From positions 2,170,001 through 2,234,000 of the forward strand of contig OX637297.1 of the NCBI GenBank assembly GCA_951799445.1: a stretch of 64,000 bases of DNA, read 5' to 3'. The position numbers and the translations under genes are program-made. The stretch's first letter is position 1, and the number at the start of each line of letters is the position of its first letter. Origin of the DNA: Pseudisothecium myosuroides (lineage: Eukaryota > Streptophyta > Bryopsida > Hypnales > Lembophyllaceae). The notes under the pieces were generated by a model. The model made no database searches and was not told the DNA's origin. It saw only the letters and a program-made list of their open reading frames with translations. This document shows, one piece after another, positions 23,701 to 35,340 of this stretch.

Positions 23701-24730
23701 GGCCTCCCAAGCGTCAACAAGCGCAGATGAATTCAATCCAATTTTAGAAGAGGTTGTTGCACCTGAGTATATGGAAGTCCATGATTCAATGTCAATCGAC
23801 GAGAATCTTAGACAGCCTGATCCTCGTGAGTGGACTCATGTGTCAGCAATCCAAGAGAGTATGTGTGATGAGGCGCAATGGCACATTGCCCGATTGGCAA
23901 AAACATCAGCAAAAGCATGTTTTGCACTTCAAGCAATTAAAAAGAAGAAGTGCACGGCCAAAATCATCCAAAACAACATTGCGACAGCTGCGCCGACATA
24001 TACAGGTATAATGGTGAATTACAGGAAGAATTCACATGAGCGCACGCAGTTTTACTTCTGCAATGATGACATTGAACGTTGTGTAAAGGGAATACGGCGC
24101 AAGTGGGTATTATCTGTGCCACCTGTGCCCACCATTTGGCCGGTTCAAATAGGCACAAAACTTTCAAAGGCCGAAATCTTAGCTCTTGAGTCTGCCGGTT
24201 TTATGCTTCCACAGCGACAAGTTATTTCACCTCGACGACTCTTCGGCGGAGAAGAAGGCATAGAACTTGTTCGTGCCTATCCTATTCCATCGTCACCAGA
24301 TGAGCATCCCAAGATTCGAGCAAGTAAAATTGTTCGCACGAACCCCAAAGCACCAACAACAAAGCAACAGAACAATTGCGCTTCAGCACTCATTTTGAAT
24401 GCCTGCATTCAAAGGGTTACAATGGTTCTACATCCAGGATTTGGTTGCATTGTTTCTTTGAATTCAGGGATAGAACCTCGAAATGAAAATTACATGCTAA
24501 CAATTTCGTCTTTCCCAGAGTGCACCTATCCAAATTTCAAAGAGATGAAGTTGAGTTGTTTGGGTAAGCGTGGAAGTTGGGCGAACTGTAAACATCTTTA
24601 TTACATCTTCACTGTAATTTGTAATCTACAGTGCACAATAGATGTCTTCATCCATGCTGCTAGTTTCAGCTTCAATGAAGTGAAGCAAGTTTTGCTTAGT
24701 GGGATCCTAAATCATTTGGGATCTAGTTAG
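20794..24730 (+). pseudogene. MULE-like transposase gene (copy B), two exons, two nonsense codons
   Basis: Exon 1 runs 20794-22887 and exon 2 23261-24730, with an intron 22888-23260 (GTAAGT...TTGCAG, phase 0). The N-terminal ~200 residues match copy A. A Cys-rich segment follows (CVNSKCEF ... VCKICKEPPACIARC). The catalytic-like core has FDHVKRVKDWTTMACHVYD, then GFMADSAQANWNAVR, then ERTCLFHW, which fits the DD...C.H layout of MULE transposases. The C-terminal exon ends with a SWIM-like zinc region (CTYPNFKEMK ... ANCKHLYYIF). In-frame TGA codons interrupt at 21625-21627 (copy A has Arg here) and at 22861-22863 (FRY*QWGG); no frameshift is visible. The protein would cut and paste DNA at terminal inverted repeats, but I could not locate convincing TIRs. 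It is probably inactive. Confidence 0.75.
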
Positions 24731-25329
24731 GTTTTCTTTTCAGCTAGAGATGATTTTCCCTTGTTTTTACAGGTCTATTATGTACTTATGAATGAAGATG
24801 TAGTGAGACTAAAAGGGCCACTACTTGCATTACATTAAATTCACCTGATTAAAAACTACAAGACAATGGTGTCCCTTGTACTGAATGCATGATGGTCTGA
24901 ATTTGAAGTGTCTGAATCATGTGAACTTTTCTCTGGGTTGTTTAAATTGTACCTTTATTTTACTTGCACCCATAGACATGACAGAATCCCATTACTGTTT
25001 GCAATCTAGATTCATTAGAACCATGTGTGAATATACTAACAAGCTCCTAAACTACTATGTCACCCTTCCAAGGTAAAAAGAATAATTCAGTCCTACTATC
25101 CCATATCAACCACGGTAATAGGTATAGGACCCTAAACCTGTGACATGGAAGCAACATCCCTAATTTACATTTGAAACGGTCATAGGACTCCCAAGTTGTA
25201 ATTTTAGTTGCAAGCCAAAATTCTATGAGTTTGCTTGATGATTTTTAATGGGATTGTCATTCATTTTCCTATCGTCAAATGCAAAGTCATAGTTGAAAAT
25301 AATATCGTTCATTTTTTTCCTAAATCTTA
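24731..25329. other. 3' flank of transposase gene, no gene seen
   Basis: AT-rich sequence without recognisable coding or repeats; it probably includes the 3' untranslated region and right flank of the MULE-like copy. Confidence 0.35.
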
Positions 25330-25760
25330 AGCCAATGTTTTCTCTACTATCACTAAAATTCTTACTTTTGGTTCATCCAAATTTTTAATGAAGTTCATCC
25401 AACATTTCCATCTACTTTCATCCACCACTTTTTCTACTGTCATCCATTTTTTTCATTCAATTTTTCTTCTACTTTCATCCAATCCTTCTATTTCCATCCA
25501 ATTTTTCCATCTCCTTCCATGTACATCCTTTAGACCCTTCCATCCCAATTTTCAGCAAATCCTTTCCATATTTGGACCATCAACTTTCATCCTATATTCA
25601 AAATGATTCTACCCAAATTTAGGTTGAATTTCCTCTATTTTTATTTTTTTTTAACTCACATTTCCCTTTTTCGTCCAAGATGTACGCTCCCCGCTCCCCA
25701 TTTTCTGCTCCCCGCTCGCCGCTCCCCGCTCCCTGCTCGCATACTAGCAACGTTGACTTA
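25330..25760 (+). repeat. TTTCATCC-rich dispersed repeat, copy 2
   Basis: A tract of TTTCATCCA-like phrases (25370-25680) leads into the GC-rich block GCTCCCCGCTCCCC...GCTCGCCGCTCC (25685-25740). The order and composition match copies 1 (inverted, 11220-11760) and 3 (61440-61870). Confidence 0.6.
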
Positions 25761-27060
25761 CGGGTCCTTCCAAACTGGGAGGTTTGCTGTACGCTGGGAT
25801 GGACCTGCTGCCATTGTAGCTTCCGCTTGCACGAGTCCGGCCTTCTTTTCAGCTACTACAAAAATGCCCTTCCGCTCTTCAAAAGACTGTTGCATGAAAT
25901 TCAAATGCAGAAGAAATTGTAACTTCAATCATTCATTGAGAATCACAAACTCCTAAATTGTTTCTTCATGACTAGCCAAGTGAATTTAATTGAAGAGAAG
26001 GTAAACTTAAATCTAAAGTGACGGACTAAGTAGCCTGTCGCACAGAAAACAAGCGTGTCTGATCATAGTCATAAAATCCTTGCACAAACCATGTTCCTAA
26101 TATCATTCACAAACGAGTACTGTCTAACTAAATAATATACAATGAACTCTTTGCTCCATTCCTCTTTGGGAGCAACATTCCCGTTCTTTACTTCACTTTG
26201 CTTCAATTCAAACACTCACAGCAGTCCATACACATTGAACTCTAGTTTGTGAACTACATCAAGGTTACCATTCTAGGGTCTACAGTGATGAACTGTGAAC
26301 TACGATGCGTGAGGAGAGCCTACACCTGCAAGGAGGGCCAGTGCCATACAGCCATTGTATCCATGTACTAGATTCATTTGACAAGCTTGAATGGGATCAA
26401 TTCTTTTCAAGCCTAGAAGCTAAACTCCGGAGTAAACGCACACCTCCATGCGATCACAATTCTACAACGAAGAAGTCAAATAATGAACCTCACCGCCAGA
26501 GAACTACAAAATCAAAATGCAGGTTTTGAAGTTGGACTACGATGAACTAACCTATTCAATGAGGTGGGTGAAGTCCAGCACCGTGTTGTTTTTCTCGCGC
26601 ACAGGTCCGGACGCTTGTGCACCGCCTTCGCCAAGAAATGCTTCACGCACTACCGCACTCCGCCACAAAAATTCACTGCCGTTCTCCGCGCACACACACT
26701 CCGCTAGCAAAATTTGAATATGCTCCTCCAATGTCTCTCGCCGCGCTCGACTCCGCAAACAAAAGTTCAACGCCCCGCCAACCGAAGAAACTCCACACAA
26801 CCCAACTCACTCCAAATGTAAAGCTAGAGACAACGAAACTCACGGACTGCAGCAACCCGAATAAACGCGCAAGGAAGGAAAGCAGAGAAGCGCACAAAAT
26901 CAAGAAGACGGAGAAGCACACGACGTCGGGAGAAGAGGGATGTGTGCAAACATCGTGGGGAGGAAAGGAAACGAGGAGGAGAGGAAACCTTCGGGGGAGT
27001 CTGCTGACGTGGCGCTGTCAGGTGCAAGACGGCGCAGGTCATGACTGCCCACCCTCCTCA
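25761..27060. other. Unresolved region with a GC-rich island
   Basis: 26500-27060 is distinctly GC-richer than its surroundings and is open in several frames on both strands. On the minus strand, a frame across 26800-26560 (EEHIQILLAECVCAEN ... VLDFTHLIE) ends at a possible donor (AATAG|GTTAGT). On the plus strand, 26305-26529 is open. I recognise none of these. It could be a promoter and first exon of a minus-strand gene or a CpG-rich relic. Confidence 0.25.
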
Positions 27061-27976
27061 TGATTACTGACATCATGAGGAGGGCTTGACTAGAAGTCTT
27101 AAGCTAAATAATCACTCATTACACAAAATGCTGAAATTAGGTCGCACACTTGCACCTCACTAATTTCTTGACATTTGATAATTACTACATAAATTTTTTT
27201 TGTTTCTCTACAAGAATGCACTATTCTTTATTTAAGTATTGTTGCTATTGGAACTCTTGAAACTCCATGTCTACAAATAAAAATAATTGTAGAAACGTTT
27301 ATTTACTTTGATGGCTTGTAAAGTAACTTTATTGAAATAAGGCAACCTAGTTTTACTATTTTGTCTACCTTCAATTAATTAGCACACTTTCCAGAGGTAA
27401 CTTCCTACTTTGCATCCATAGTTACCTCCAAGTCTTCAACTCCTTTGTTAGTTATACATTTCAAATATCAAGACTCGAAATCAAGAAAAAAATGCAAAAC
27501 AAAGAGTGATGGAATTAAATATTATTGCCAAAAAAAATTAAATGTTTTCCTAAGTAAAATCAAAATAATAGAATATAATTCCAAAAATGATTCAATTTGT
27601 ACATTAAACCTTTAATCATAAGGTCAATCATACTATACTAGGGGTTTAAGCATGTTAGGCCAAAAAATTACTAAAGTTTCATTGAAGCCCTACTTTCCAT
27701 GGAAACCAACCAAAAAAATAAATAAAAATAAATAAAATTTAATTAATACAGCTCCTAAATTAGAATTCTTGAATTCAGACACTACGAAAACATCTTCTTA
27801 TACAACTGTCACTCTCACTAGGAGTGAGTACAGAAACGGTTTGAAATAAATTTCAATTGACAACCTGGACTACAAGAAGCTTACTTATTTCTGTCATGAC
27901 AAATGAAGAAACTAAACAATTTTTTCACAGTCACACCGTCCATCCACAAACAAGGCTATTAATAAATAAAATAAAA
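27061..27976. other. AT-rich spacer, no feature seen
   Basis: No open frame, repeat or hairpin stands out in this AT-rich stretch between the GC-rich island and the foldback element. Confidence 0.35.
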
Positions 27977-29184
27977 CATACATGAATAATATATGTCGGT
28001 ATGGAAAAAAAATGTACAAGTTGTAAATACTCCGCTCATGAAGTGAAGAGTCATGAGCGGAAAAAGTCCATGCTACGTTTTCCCAAACTTACCACGTAAC
28101 CTAAAAAAATCACCTCGGTCCTGCGGTTCAAAGACCCTTCATTCTATAAATCATGCATGATGTTGTACGAGTTAATTTTAACAAAAAAAAATGTAGTTTT
28201 ACTATTTTAAATACTCTGCCCATACAAACTTTAGTTATGAATCATGAGCGGTTTAATTTCATAGATTGCTACATTGATTTCTAGGTTTAACCTTTGGTTT
28301 CGATGATTATTATTTTTTTACAAGCCGCTAAATATGCCTTTAACATAATGAACTTTGATTTCTAGTTTGCACTTGTGTCATTTTTCTAAAAAATGATTAG
28401 TCCAAATTATTTAATTAAATAGAAATGACTGTAACGAATACATAAGTACAGGGAACATTGTTGATGATTGTCCTATATAATTCTTTCTCATTCATCTCGT
28501 AGGCAATCATTTTCATGTATACAATCAACATGATTGGCCAATGTGTAATGAAGAAATAATATCTAAATTATCTTATTGTCTTCTATATTAATTGTCTTGC
28601 AATGATCATTGAATAGATGTGGACAAGAGCGTGATTGCCCGCGGTTTTAGGGGCATACTAGGTGTTAATCTATTTAATTTACTTGTGTTTTGGAGCATAT
28701 CTGGAGACAGTTCTCCAAAGTACGTGACCAAGCCCAGCCGCCCATGATCTTGGAATTACTTGCAAAAAATGGAAATTAAAAAAAAAATGTCAAACAAAGG
28801 ACATTCAGAAATGATCTTCAATTTATGAAAAAAAATATTAATATTAAGTTACAACTTCAATATTTTGTTTTTAAATCGACATGTAATATGTATCGCAATT
28901 TTGGAAAACGTACCATGGACTTTTCTTGTTCATGACTTCATGAGCGAAAGATTAAGAACTTATACATTCTTTTTTTGATACCGACATGTACTGTTTTATG
29001 TATGATTTATGGAATGAGAGTTCTTTGAATGAACCGCAAGCAGAGGAGGACCTTTTTAGGTTACGTGGTAAGTTCGGAAAAATGTAGCATGGACTTCTCT
29101 CGCTCATGCCTCTTCACTTCATGAGCGGAGTATTTTGAACTTGTACCTTTTTTTTCCATACTGACATGCACTGTCTTATGTATG
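27977..29184. mobile_element. Foldback-type element with ~195-bp imperfect inverted ends
   Basis: The left end (27977-28170) is an imperfect reverse complement of the right end (28985-29184). Shared landmarks are CTCCGCTCATGAAGTGAAGA, then AGTCCATGCTAC, then CTTACCACGTAACCTAAAAA. Partial further copies of the GCTCATGA and ACATGTA phrases sit inside (28220-28260 and 28905-28995), so it looks like a nested or expanded inverted repeat. There is no coding content and I found no clear target-site duplication. It abuts the first unit of the 180-bp array. Confidence 0.65.
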
Positions 29185-29192
29185 AAATTGCC

Positions 29193-31300
29193 AGACATTT
29201 TTAAAATGAAGCCATTCCATGGCAAGGCCCAATCATTTCATTCTCCAATTTTTTTAATTCACGTAAAGATGGATTTTCCAACGGGCAAGACGTAAAAATA
29301 GTGGTGGAATCTAAATCCTAAGAGCAATTCCAACTTCCACGATAGAATTTTATGCATGCATGTATGAACCACCCATGACATTTTTAACCCCTAAAGGCCC
29401 AAGGTCTTTTTTCTGCCAAAAAACACTGAAAACTGCCATTTTTATAGCAAAAAGTAAAAAAAAATTAAAATTGTTTTTTTTTCACATCTAACCATAGGAT
29501 CTTACACCTAATTGGTATGAGAATGTGTGGAAAAAATTTCAGAATTTTTGACTGCACAGATTGCAAGATATCTGCGTTTAAAGTGGAAAAAACAAATTTT
29601 TCAGCACATTGCGGGACCAAATTTTTTGTCTTTAAACATTTTTAACTTAAAATTTTTGCACTACAGCGTTTTGAGCTTTAAATCTTTATAGTGGAGAATT
29701 GAGTTGAGAGTTTAGGAAAAAAAAAGAAACTCAAAAAAACTTAATTTTCATCCTTAAAAAAATTGTAAGGTAGAAGTAGGTATGAGATAGAAGGAAAATC
29801 TAAAATATTAATATCTCTTGGGTGGAATTAAAATGCACTAATCCCAATGGTGAGATTGTTCTAGCAAGTAAACTAAACCATGCCAAAAAAAAAATCTGAA
29901 AAATTTGAAAAATTGCATTCAGAAATGAGTCCTACAAGTTATTTTTTTCAAGAAGATGCTCAAACTGCCCGAAAAACAAGAATGTCCATAACTTTTTCAT
30001 AACATATCCAAATGAAATGAATCAAAGCTTTCTAGATAGGCAAAAATATAATCTATCAAAAAAAAAAATATTAAAAAAAAAATTCAAATTTTTGTCCATT
30101 TTTTTTCTGCTGTCCAAGCTGCCCGCCGTCCCCTGTTTTGAGCTTATTTGGTCATAACTTTTTTTCCCGGGCACCGATTGAGAAAAAAATTATATTCCCA
30201 CAAAGCTTATCAGTTTTTCTATCTCCAAAAAAATTTCAAAAAATCAGAATACAATTTCAGCCCGTAGGTACCTGCCCGAAAACGCATTTGTCCCCCGAAG
30301 GGACAACGGGCTTTTAGGGGTTAAAATGAAGCCATTTCATGGCAGGGCCCATTATTTTTATTCCCCATTTTTTTTAATTCACGTTAAGATGGATTTTCCA
30401 ACGGGCAAGACGTAAAAATAGTGGTGGAATCTAAATCCTGAGAGTAATTCCAACTTCCACGATAGAATTTTATGCATGCATGTATGAACCATCCATGACA
30501 TTTTTAAAATGAAGCCATGATTCCATGGCAGGGCCCATTAGTTTTATTCCCCATTTTTTTTAATTCACGTTACGATGGATTTTCGAACGGGCAAGAAGTA
30601 AAAATAGTGGTTAAATCTAAATCCTAAGAGCAATTCCAACTTCCACGATAGAATTTTATGCATGCATGTATAAACCATCCATGACATTTTTAAAATGAAG
30701 CCATTCCATGGCAAGGCCCATTATTGTTATTCCCCATTTTTTTTAATTCACGTGAATTAGAATTTTGCAATGGGCAAGAAGTGAATATAGTGGTGGAATC
30801 TAAATCGTGAGAGCAATTCTAACTTCGACGATAGAATTTTATGCATGCATGTATGAACCATCCATGACATTTTTTAAATGAAGGCATTCCATGGCAGGGC
30901 CCGTTTCATTCCCATTTTTTTTACTTCACGTGAATTAGAATTTTGCAATGGGCAAGAAGTGAATATAGTGGTGGAATCTAAATCCTGAGAGCAATTCCAA
31001 CTTCCTTAATAGAATTTTATGCATGCATGTGTGAAATTCCATGACATTTTTAAATTGAAGCCATAGTTCAATGGCAGGGCCCATTTCATTCCCAATTTTT
31101 TTATTTTCATATGAATTAGAATTTTTCAACGGGCAAGATTAGAAAATAGTGGTGGAATCTAACACTGGAACAATTACATTTTTCTAAATCAATTTTTATG
31201 CATGCATATATGAAATTTCATGACTTTTCAAATATTATTTAAGCTGTTTCAAGCCATCACGCATTTCATTCCCGATTTTTTATTTCACATTGGTGGAGAT
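29193..31300. repeat. ~180-bp tandem array, interrupted by a MITE
   Basis: Six to seven units share AATGAAGCCATTCCATGGCA, GGGCAAGA.GTAAAAATAGTGG and AATTTTATGCATGCATGTAT. Unit 1 is at ~29193-29387; the rest run from 30321 to ~31300 with starts near 30324, 30505, 30690, 30870 and 31055, plus a degenerate remnant after 31215. Divergence increases toward the right end. The break between unit 1 and unit 2 is exactly the TTAA-flanked insertion at 29388-30320. Confidence 0.9.
29388..30320. mobile_element. 933-bp non-autonomous TTAA element (piggyBac-like MITE)
   Basis: The element starts CCCCTAAAGGCCC and ends GGGCTTTTAGGGG, a 13-bp terminal inverted repeat with one mismatch, and is flanked by TTAA at 29384-29387 and 30321-30324. 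Removing it with one TTAA restores the phrase CATTTTTAAAATGAAG, which other units of the surrounding 180-bp array carry, so the empty site is visible in the same array. TTAA duplication with C-rich ends is the hallmark of piggyBac-type transposition. The inside is AT-rich and non-coding. Confidence 0.85.
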
Positions 31301-31592
31301 TGTTCAAATAACAATAACAAATAACAATATTACGTACATTGTTGTCAAATAATGATGTAGATGTATACCACGTTCGATCATTTCAAAAATCCAGATGAAG
31401 ATTGCATGACCTACAATTATATTCTCATGAATGACATGATTCCAGGTTTAAGCATTCATCACCCGTCAAAGTGCATTAACAAATTTGAAAGCATTTAACT
31501 CATTAAATCATTCAGACTGAGATTTAAAATACAAAATAAATAATGGTTCAGTTTGTTCTTTGTTCCATCATGATTGCACATCCAAAGTCCTT

Positions 31593-31757
31593 CACAAGGG
31601 GCTTTTTTGCGTTTCCCTCTCTCACTTTCCCCTATGTAAACAGCAATCTTATGACTTTAATTTCCTTGTGTCAACGGATTGTGACACAAGGAGAAGTCAT
31701 GGATTGCCGTTTACGCAGGGAAAAATGAGAGAGGGAAACGCAAAAAAGCCCCTGGTG
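31593..31757. mobile_element. 165-bp hairpin MITE with 3-bp duplication
   Basis: Long inverted ends (CACAAGGGGCTTTTTTGCG on the left, the complement of CGCAAAAAAGCCCCTGGTG on the right) continue into a nested stem (CCTTGTGTCA / TGACACAAGG), so almost the whole element folds on itself. CTT flanks both sides (31590-31592 and 31758-31760). CAC-starting ends with a 3-bp duplication suggest a CACTA-type origin; a Harbinger-type origin is less likely because those duplicate TWA. Confidence 0.7.
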
Positions 31758-32527
31758 CTTTATTTAAAAATTCCTAGATGAAATAAAAATTGTGTCAATC
31801 ATTGTTTAATCCGTGAAGTCCCATATTAAATCATAGGATGTTGTACTACTGTCGTACGCGCAATCTAGGCGTAAGTATCCTTAACACCAAAATGATGATA
31901 AGATAACACGAAATATCGTCCCAGGAGATTCTAGTATGTTTCAGCAAGCTGAGGAGTATCCGGGTTGTAATCCAAACAACAAAACCCCAAGCAACATCTC
32001 TTTCTTTTCCTATTTCTTACACAATAGTCTTTTGGATCCCAATCCGGATCTATCCCTTTCCGGTTTCCGGTTTGATCCGGATTCCGGGTCTCACTTCTTA
32101 ACTTTGACTGGTTTTCTATTCCCCTGTTTTACCCTCAGGGTGTTCGCCTTTGATCTTTTAGAGGGGTAGGAACGCACCACTCATAGACATCTATTTCTCT
32201 GCACAAAACTTCACACAAAACAATCCTAACCGAGTTTTTATTGTAGAATAGAGAAAGTAATCATCCTCACAATTCCCCGGGTAGCTTGCCCGGAAAACAG
32301 ATCACTCAGAATTGCATCCTTCCGCTTCTACTACAACGACAGATCAAGACAGTCGGAACTAAAAGAGATTCGTGCATCTATCTACCAGACTGATCCCATG
32401 GTTGGCAGACCTTCCGGTGAGTGGGGATTTTCCGCTGGCGGTCGCTTATCTCCGCTCAGAACCCTCCCTGGATTCCGAACTCGCATCCGCACCACTCCTT
32501 AGAATCGGATCACCGTTACGGCAATTT

Positions 32528-32631
32528 AAAGGTACCACGCACAAGTCCTTACTCACAAGTCTAGTAAAGTTTCCTCATTAAAGGTACCACGCACAAGTCC
32601 TTACTCACAAGTCTAGTAAAGTTTCCTCACA
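32528..32631. repeat. 52-bp tandem duplication
   Basis: A 52-bp segment beginning AAAGGTACCACGCACAAG is repeated twice head to tail with almost no change. It lies in what would be the 3' region of the 633-aa ORF transcript. Confidence 0.9.
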
Positions 32632-33034
32632 AACTTACTCGCTCAAATCAGGTCCAACTAATTCTCAACCCGGATTCCCCCTCATCCGCTCTCTCTCACA
32701 CTTTCAACACTCATAAACGACTCAAGAAATTGAACACATAGCCAGAAATCCGTATGTCCACTTAGTGGCTCAGATTAGAGAAAAGAGAATATGAACATAA
32801 ACTAATGCACACAAAATGGGCAAGGATGGAATGAATGGGCAACAAGCTGCCCTCCACTTAAAAAGCCCAAACAAAAAGCCAAAACAAGAACACCTGAAAA
32901 TCCAGGTGACCAATCAGTAACCAACCGTAATATCCGGAAAGTTCAAAGTCAACTACTCCTAAGAATCTAGAACCGGGCCCCACGCACGGAAAATCCGCCC
33001 CAGATTAAAAGTCCTAATACTGCAAACATACTAA

Positions 33035-34936
33035 CTACTTTCCCCGCTTTGATTTCTTCGCGCTGCTACTTGGCCCTGCAGGTGGTTTCCTGCTCCCTTT
33101 CGGTGGAGTGGACTTCGTTGCAGCCCGGGTCGGAATCTTCCGCTGGATCGGCGGCGGGTCGTCATCCGAAGCCGTCTCATCCCCGGAAGTGAATTCCCCC
33201 TTCTCAGACTCTTGGATCATCTCCACTCTGGTCTCTCTCTCGGGTGAATTGTCTAGCTGAATCGGTGTTGTATTCTTCTTGGGCAATGCCTTCTGCATAT
33301 GAGTAAAGTCGACCGGATTGGTCCGAGCCGGGTTTGACAAGGCCCCCATCCGGTGGATTAAATCGCTCCGGACGGATGTTCCGGATGTCGGAACGATACT
33401 CCCTGTTACTACCGGAATCGACTGGATACTCCTCGTCTGGCCGAACTTAGTGGTCTTCGTCTGGATCCGTGCCTGACTTGGAGTAGGTCCTGGGGATGGC
33501 TGTAGACTGATCCCTGGTCCCGGCTTCTGGGGCGTCTTCAACAAGTCGACGTTGGGCAGCTCCGGAAAGTGGGTGAAGTCCAAGGGCTTGTTTGGATCGA
33601 GGTGCCCCAACAGTTGCGCCATCTCCTTCAAAATTCCTTCCATCCGGGCCTGGAAGTCCACCAAAATAGTTACCACCTTGGACCCGGATAAGTAGCCTAT
33701 GCCACTCAGCTGATTGCTGAAGAGTCGGGATTTGACAACAGCTTCCGCTGGTTGCTCGACCAACGCGGTCAAATTGTGGACGAGTTGGAGAGCTTCCGTC
33801 TCCTTCTGCCGTGCAACTGCGGCATCCGTCTCCGCCCAGTTCACCCGACCTAACAGGTCATCCCTTTCCTTCTCCAAGCTCTTGATCCGCTCGTCCTTCT
33901 CACGAATCAGATCCGGGCTCGGTAGTTTCCGAATCTGATTTATGATATCTTCCGGCTCCACCTTCAGCTCCGCAGCAATCCCCAAGATCATATCCGACAT
34001 GCCGAAATGCATGTGCTTGGCCTCCTCCATCCACTGCGTTCCGGCGTCGAAGAAGTCTGAGTGCATTTCCGATTCTGGGGGCTGACTCGGCTCTATTTTT
34101 TCCGGGGTCGATTGTTCCACCCTCGAGTTCGGATTGGTCGACTTCCTTCTCTTCTCCCGTTTGTCGACTAGGTCCTGCTGCTGCGGTTCTTCTTCCTCGT
34201 CTTCGTCTTCATCTTCTTCCTCCTCCTCTCCCTCGATTGGAGTATCCGGTGGAATTTCGTGCGTGAGACCGTACTTCACTATTTCCAATCCGGTGTTGTA
34301 AATCACCATCTCTTCACTAGTCAGCACCTCCTGATGGTGGTACAGGTGAAACAGATACGGACTGAGAAGACTCGGCTTCCCCTTCCCTACGTGTGACACC
34401 AATTTCTTCACTATACCGGCTAGGACTTTCCCCCAGTGGACTACCTTATCTTCTAAAGCCCCAAAGATAGTGTTGGCCACCGTAACCGTAACTCGGGTGG
34501 GCTTTTCCGGATACATGATCGGAATCAAAAATTCCAACACCCGTTTCTGCCTAGCGTCCTTACAGTCACTCACTGGGTATCCGTCCTTAGTAGTAACCGG
34601 ATTACGGAACTTCCCAATCCCGTACTTCTCTACCTGAGAACCTAATCCGGTCCCGTTCTTCTCAAACCCGTATACGTCAGCCCATACATCCGCCGTCCAT
34701 GCTCCGGGTTGGCCTCTCACAATCAACTCGAACTGATTTGGGACTCCCGAGATCAGCTGCTCCAGCATCTCCGTGTCCTTAACATTCCACGGTCGGTGGA
34801 TCAAACCTACGCACCCCATCCAGGTCAGATCTGTCTCTAACTCCTTCCGGTGCGTTGGGTCGGCGGGAATAGCCGGTCTAACTATCCGAGTTGTGACAGA
34901 AGGTCGACGCGCTACCGGGTTGCTAGACTTTGCCAT
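33035..34936 (-). CDS. Single-exon 633-aa protein, probably from a retroelement
   Basis: A long intact frame from an ATG at 34936. Residues ~40-230 form a globular region (LTWMGCVGLIHRPWNVKDTE, TIFGALEDKVVHWGKVLAGI, SPYLFHLYHHQE) that resembles the gag-like 'plant transposon protein' domains found in plant LTR elements. Then come a run of ~20 Glu/Asp, a Ser/Pro-rich linker, a coiled coil (DLIREKDERIKSLEKERDDL region, ~345-395), a second helical region (VVTILVDFQARMEGILKEM), and a Pro/Ser/Lys-rich basic tail (KKSKRGK). No protease, reverse transcriptase or integrase is present nearby. The whole 31.9-35.3 kb block is rich in CCGGAT phrases, unlike its neighbours, suggesting one inserted unit. 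I could not identify LTR borders. It may be a non-autonomous gag-only element; a domesticated gene is the alternative. Confidence 0.55.
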   Translation of the reverse strand: MAKSSNPVARRPSVTTRIVRPAIPADPTHRKELETDLTWMGCVGLIHRPWNVKDTEMLEQLISGVPNQFELIVRGQPGAWTADVWADVYGFEKNGTGLGSQVEKYGIGKFRNPVTTKDGYPVSDCKDARQKRVLEFLIPIMYPEKPTRVTVTVANTIFGALEDKVVHWGKVLAGIVKKLVSHVGKGKPSLLSPYLFHLYHHQEVLTSEEMVIYNTGLEIVKYGLTHEIPPDTPIEGEEEEEDEDEDEEEEPQQQDLVDKREKRRKSTNPNSRVEQSTPEKIEPSQPPESEMHSDFFDAGTQWMEEAKHMHFGMSDMILGIAAELKVEPEDIINQIRKLPSPDLIREKDERIKSLEKERDDLLGRVNWAETDAAVARQKETEALQLVHNLTALVEQPAEAVVKSRLFSNQLSGIGYLSGSKVVTILVDFQARMEGILKEMAQLLGHLDPNKPLDFTHFPELPNVDLLKTPQKPGPGISLQPSPGPTPSQARIQTKTTKFGQTRSIQSIPVVTGSIVPTSGTSVRSDLIHRMGALSNPARTNPVDFTHMQKALPKKNTTPIQLDNSPERETRVEMIQESEKGEFTSGDETASDDDPPPIQRKIPTRAATKSTPPKGSRKPPAGPSSSAKKSKRGK

Positions 34937-35340
34937 AATTCACCGACACCGACAACTAAATCCGGTGCAATCGGCACCGACATCACCCGTCTCTCCCTGT
35001 CGTGATCTCTAACTCACCACTCTTTCTCTCAGCTAAGTGCGCAAGACAATCAGCAAAGTGAAGAATGAGGAAGATTAGATCTGGCGACGGTTTAAGTACT
35101 AGTCGAGCTGCCGACCGTTCCCCTTGGCGAATGGAAAGAGGTCCGTTCCCATAACGGTTCCCTAGCAGCGTAGGTCGGATACCTATTCCGTAGCTCGTTC
35201 CGATCCGACCTTACTCGGATTTAAGATCCGTTCCTGCTCTCGAAAGAACCCGGTTTAAAGGATCTGAAATCTCGGATTCTAACTATCCGGAATCTATCTG
35301 TATCCGGATCTAATTTCTTATTTCTTACCAAAGTTTTGAA
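34937..35340 (-). promoter_or_regulatory. Likely 5' leader/promoter of the 633-aa ORF
   Basis: This CCGGAT-rich, GC-richer segment lies immediately 5' of the ORF and shares base composition with it and with 31.9-33.0 kb, but not with the AT-rich DNA beyond 35340. I see no unambiguous TATA box. Confidence 0.3.
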
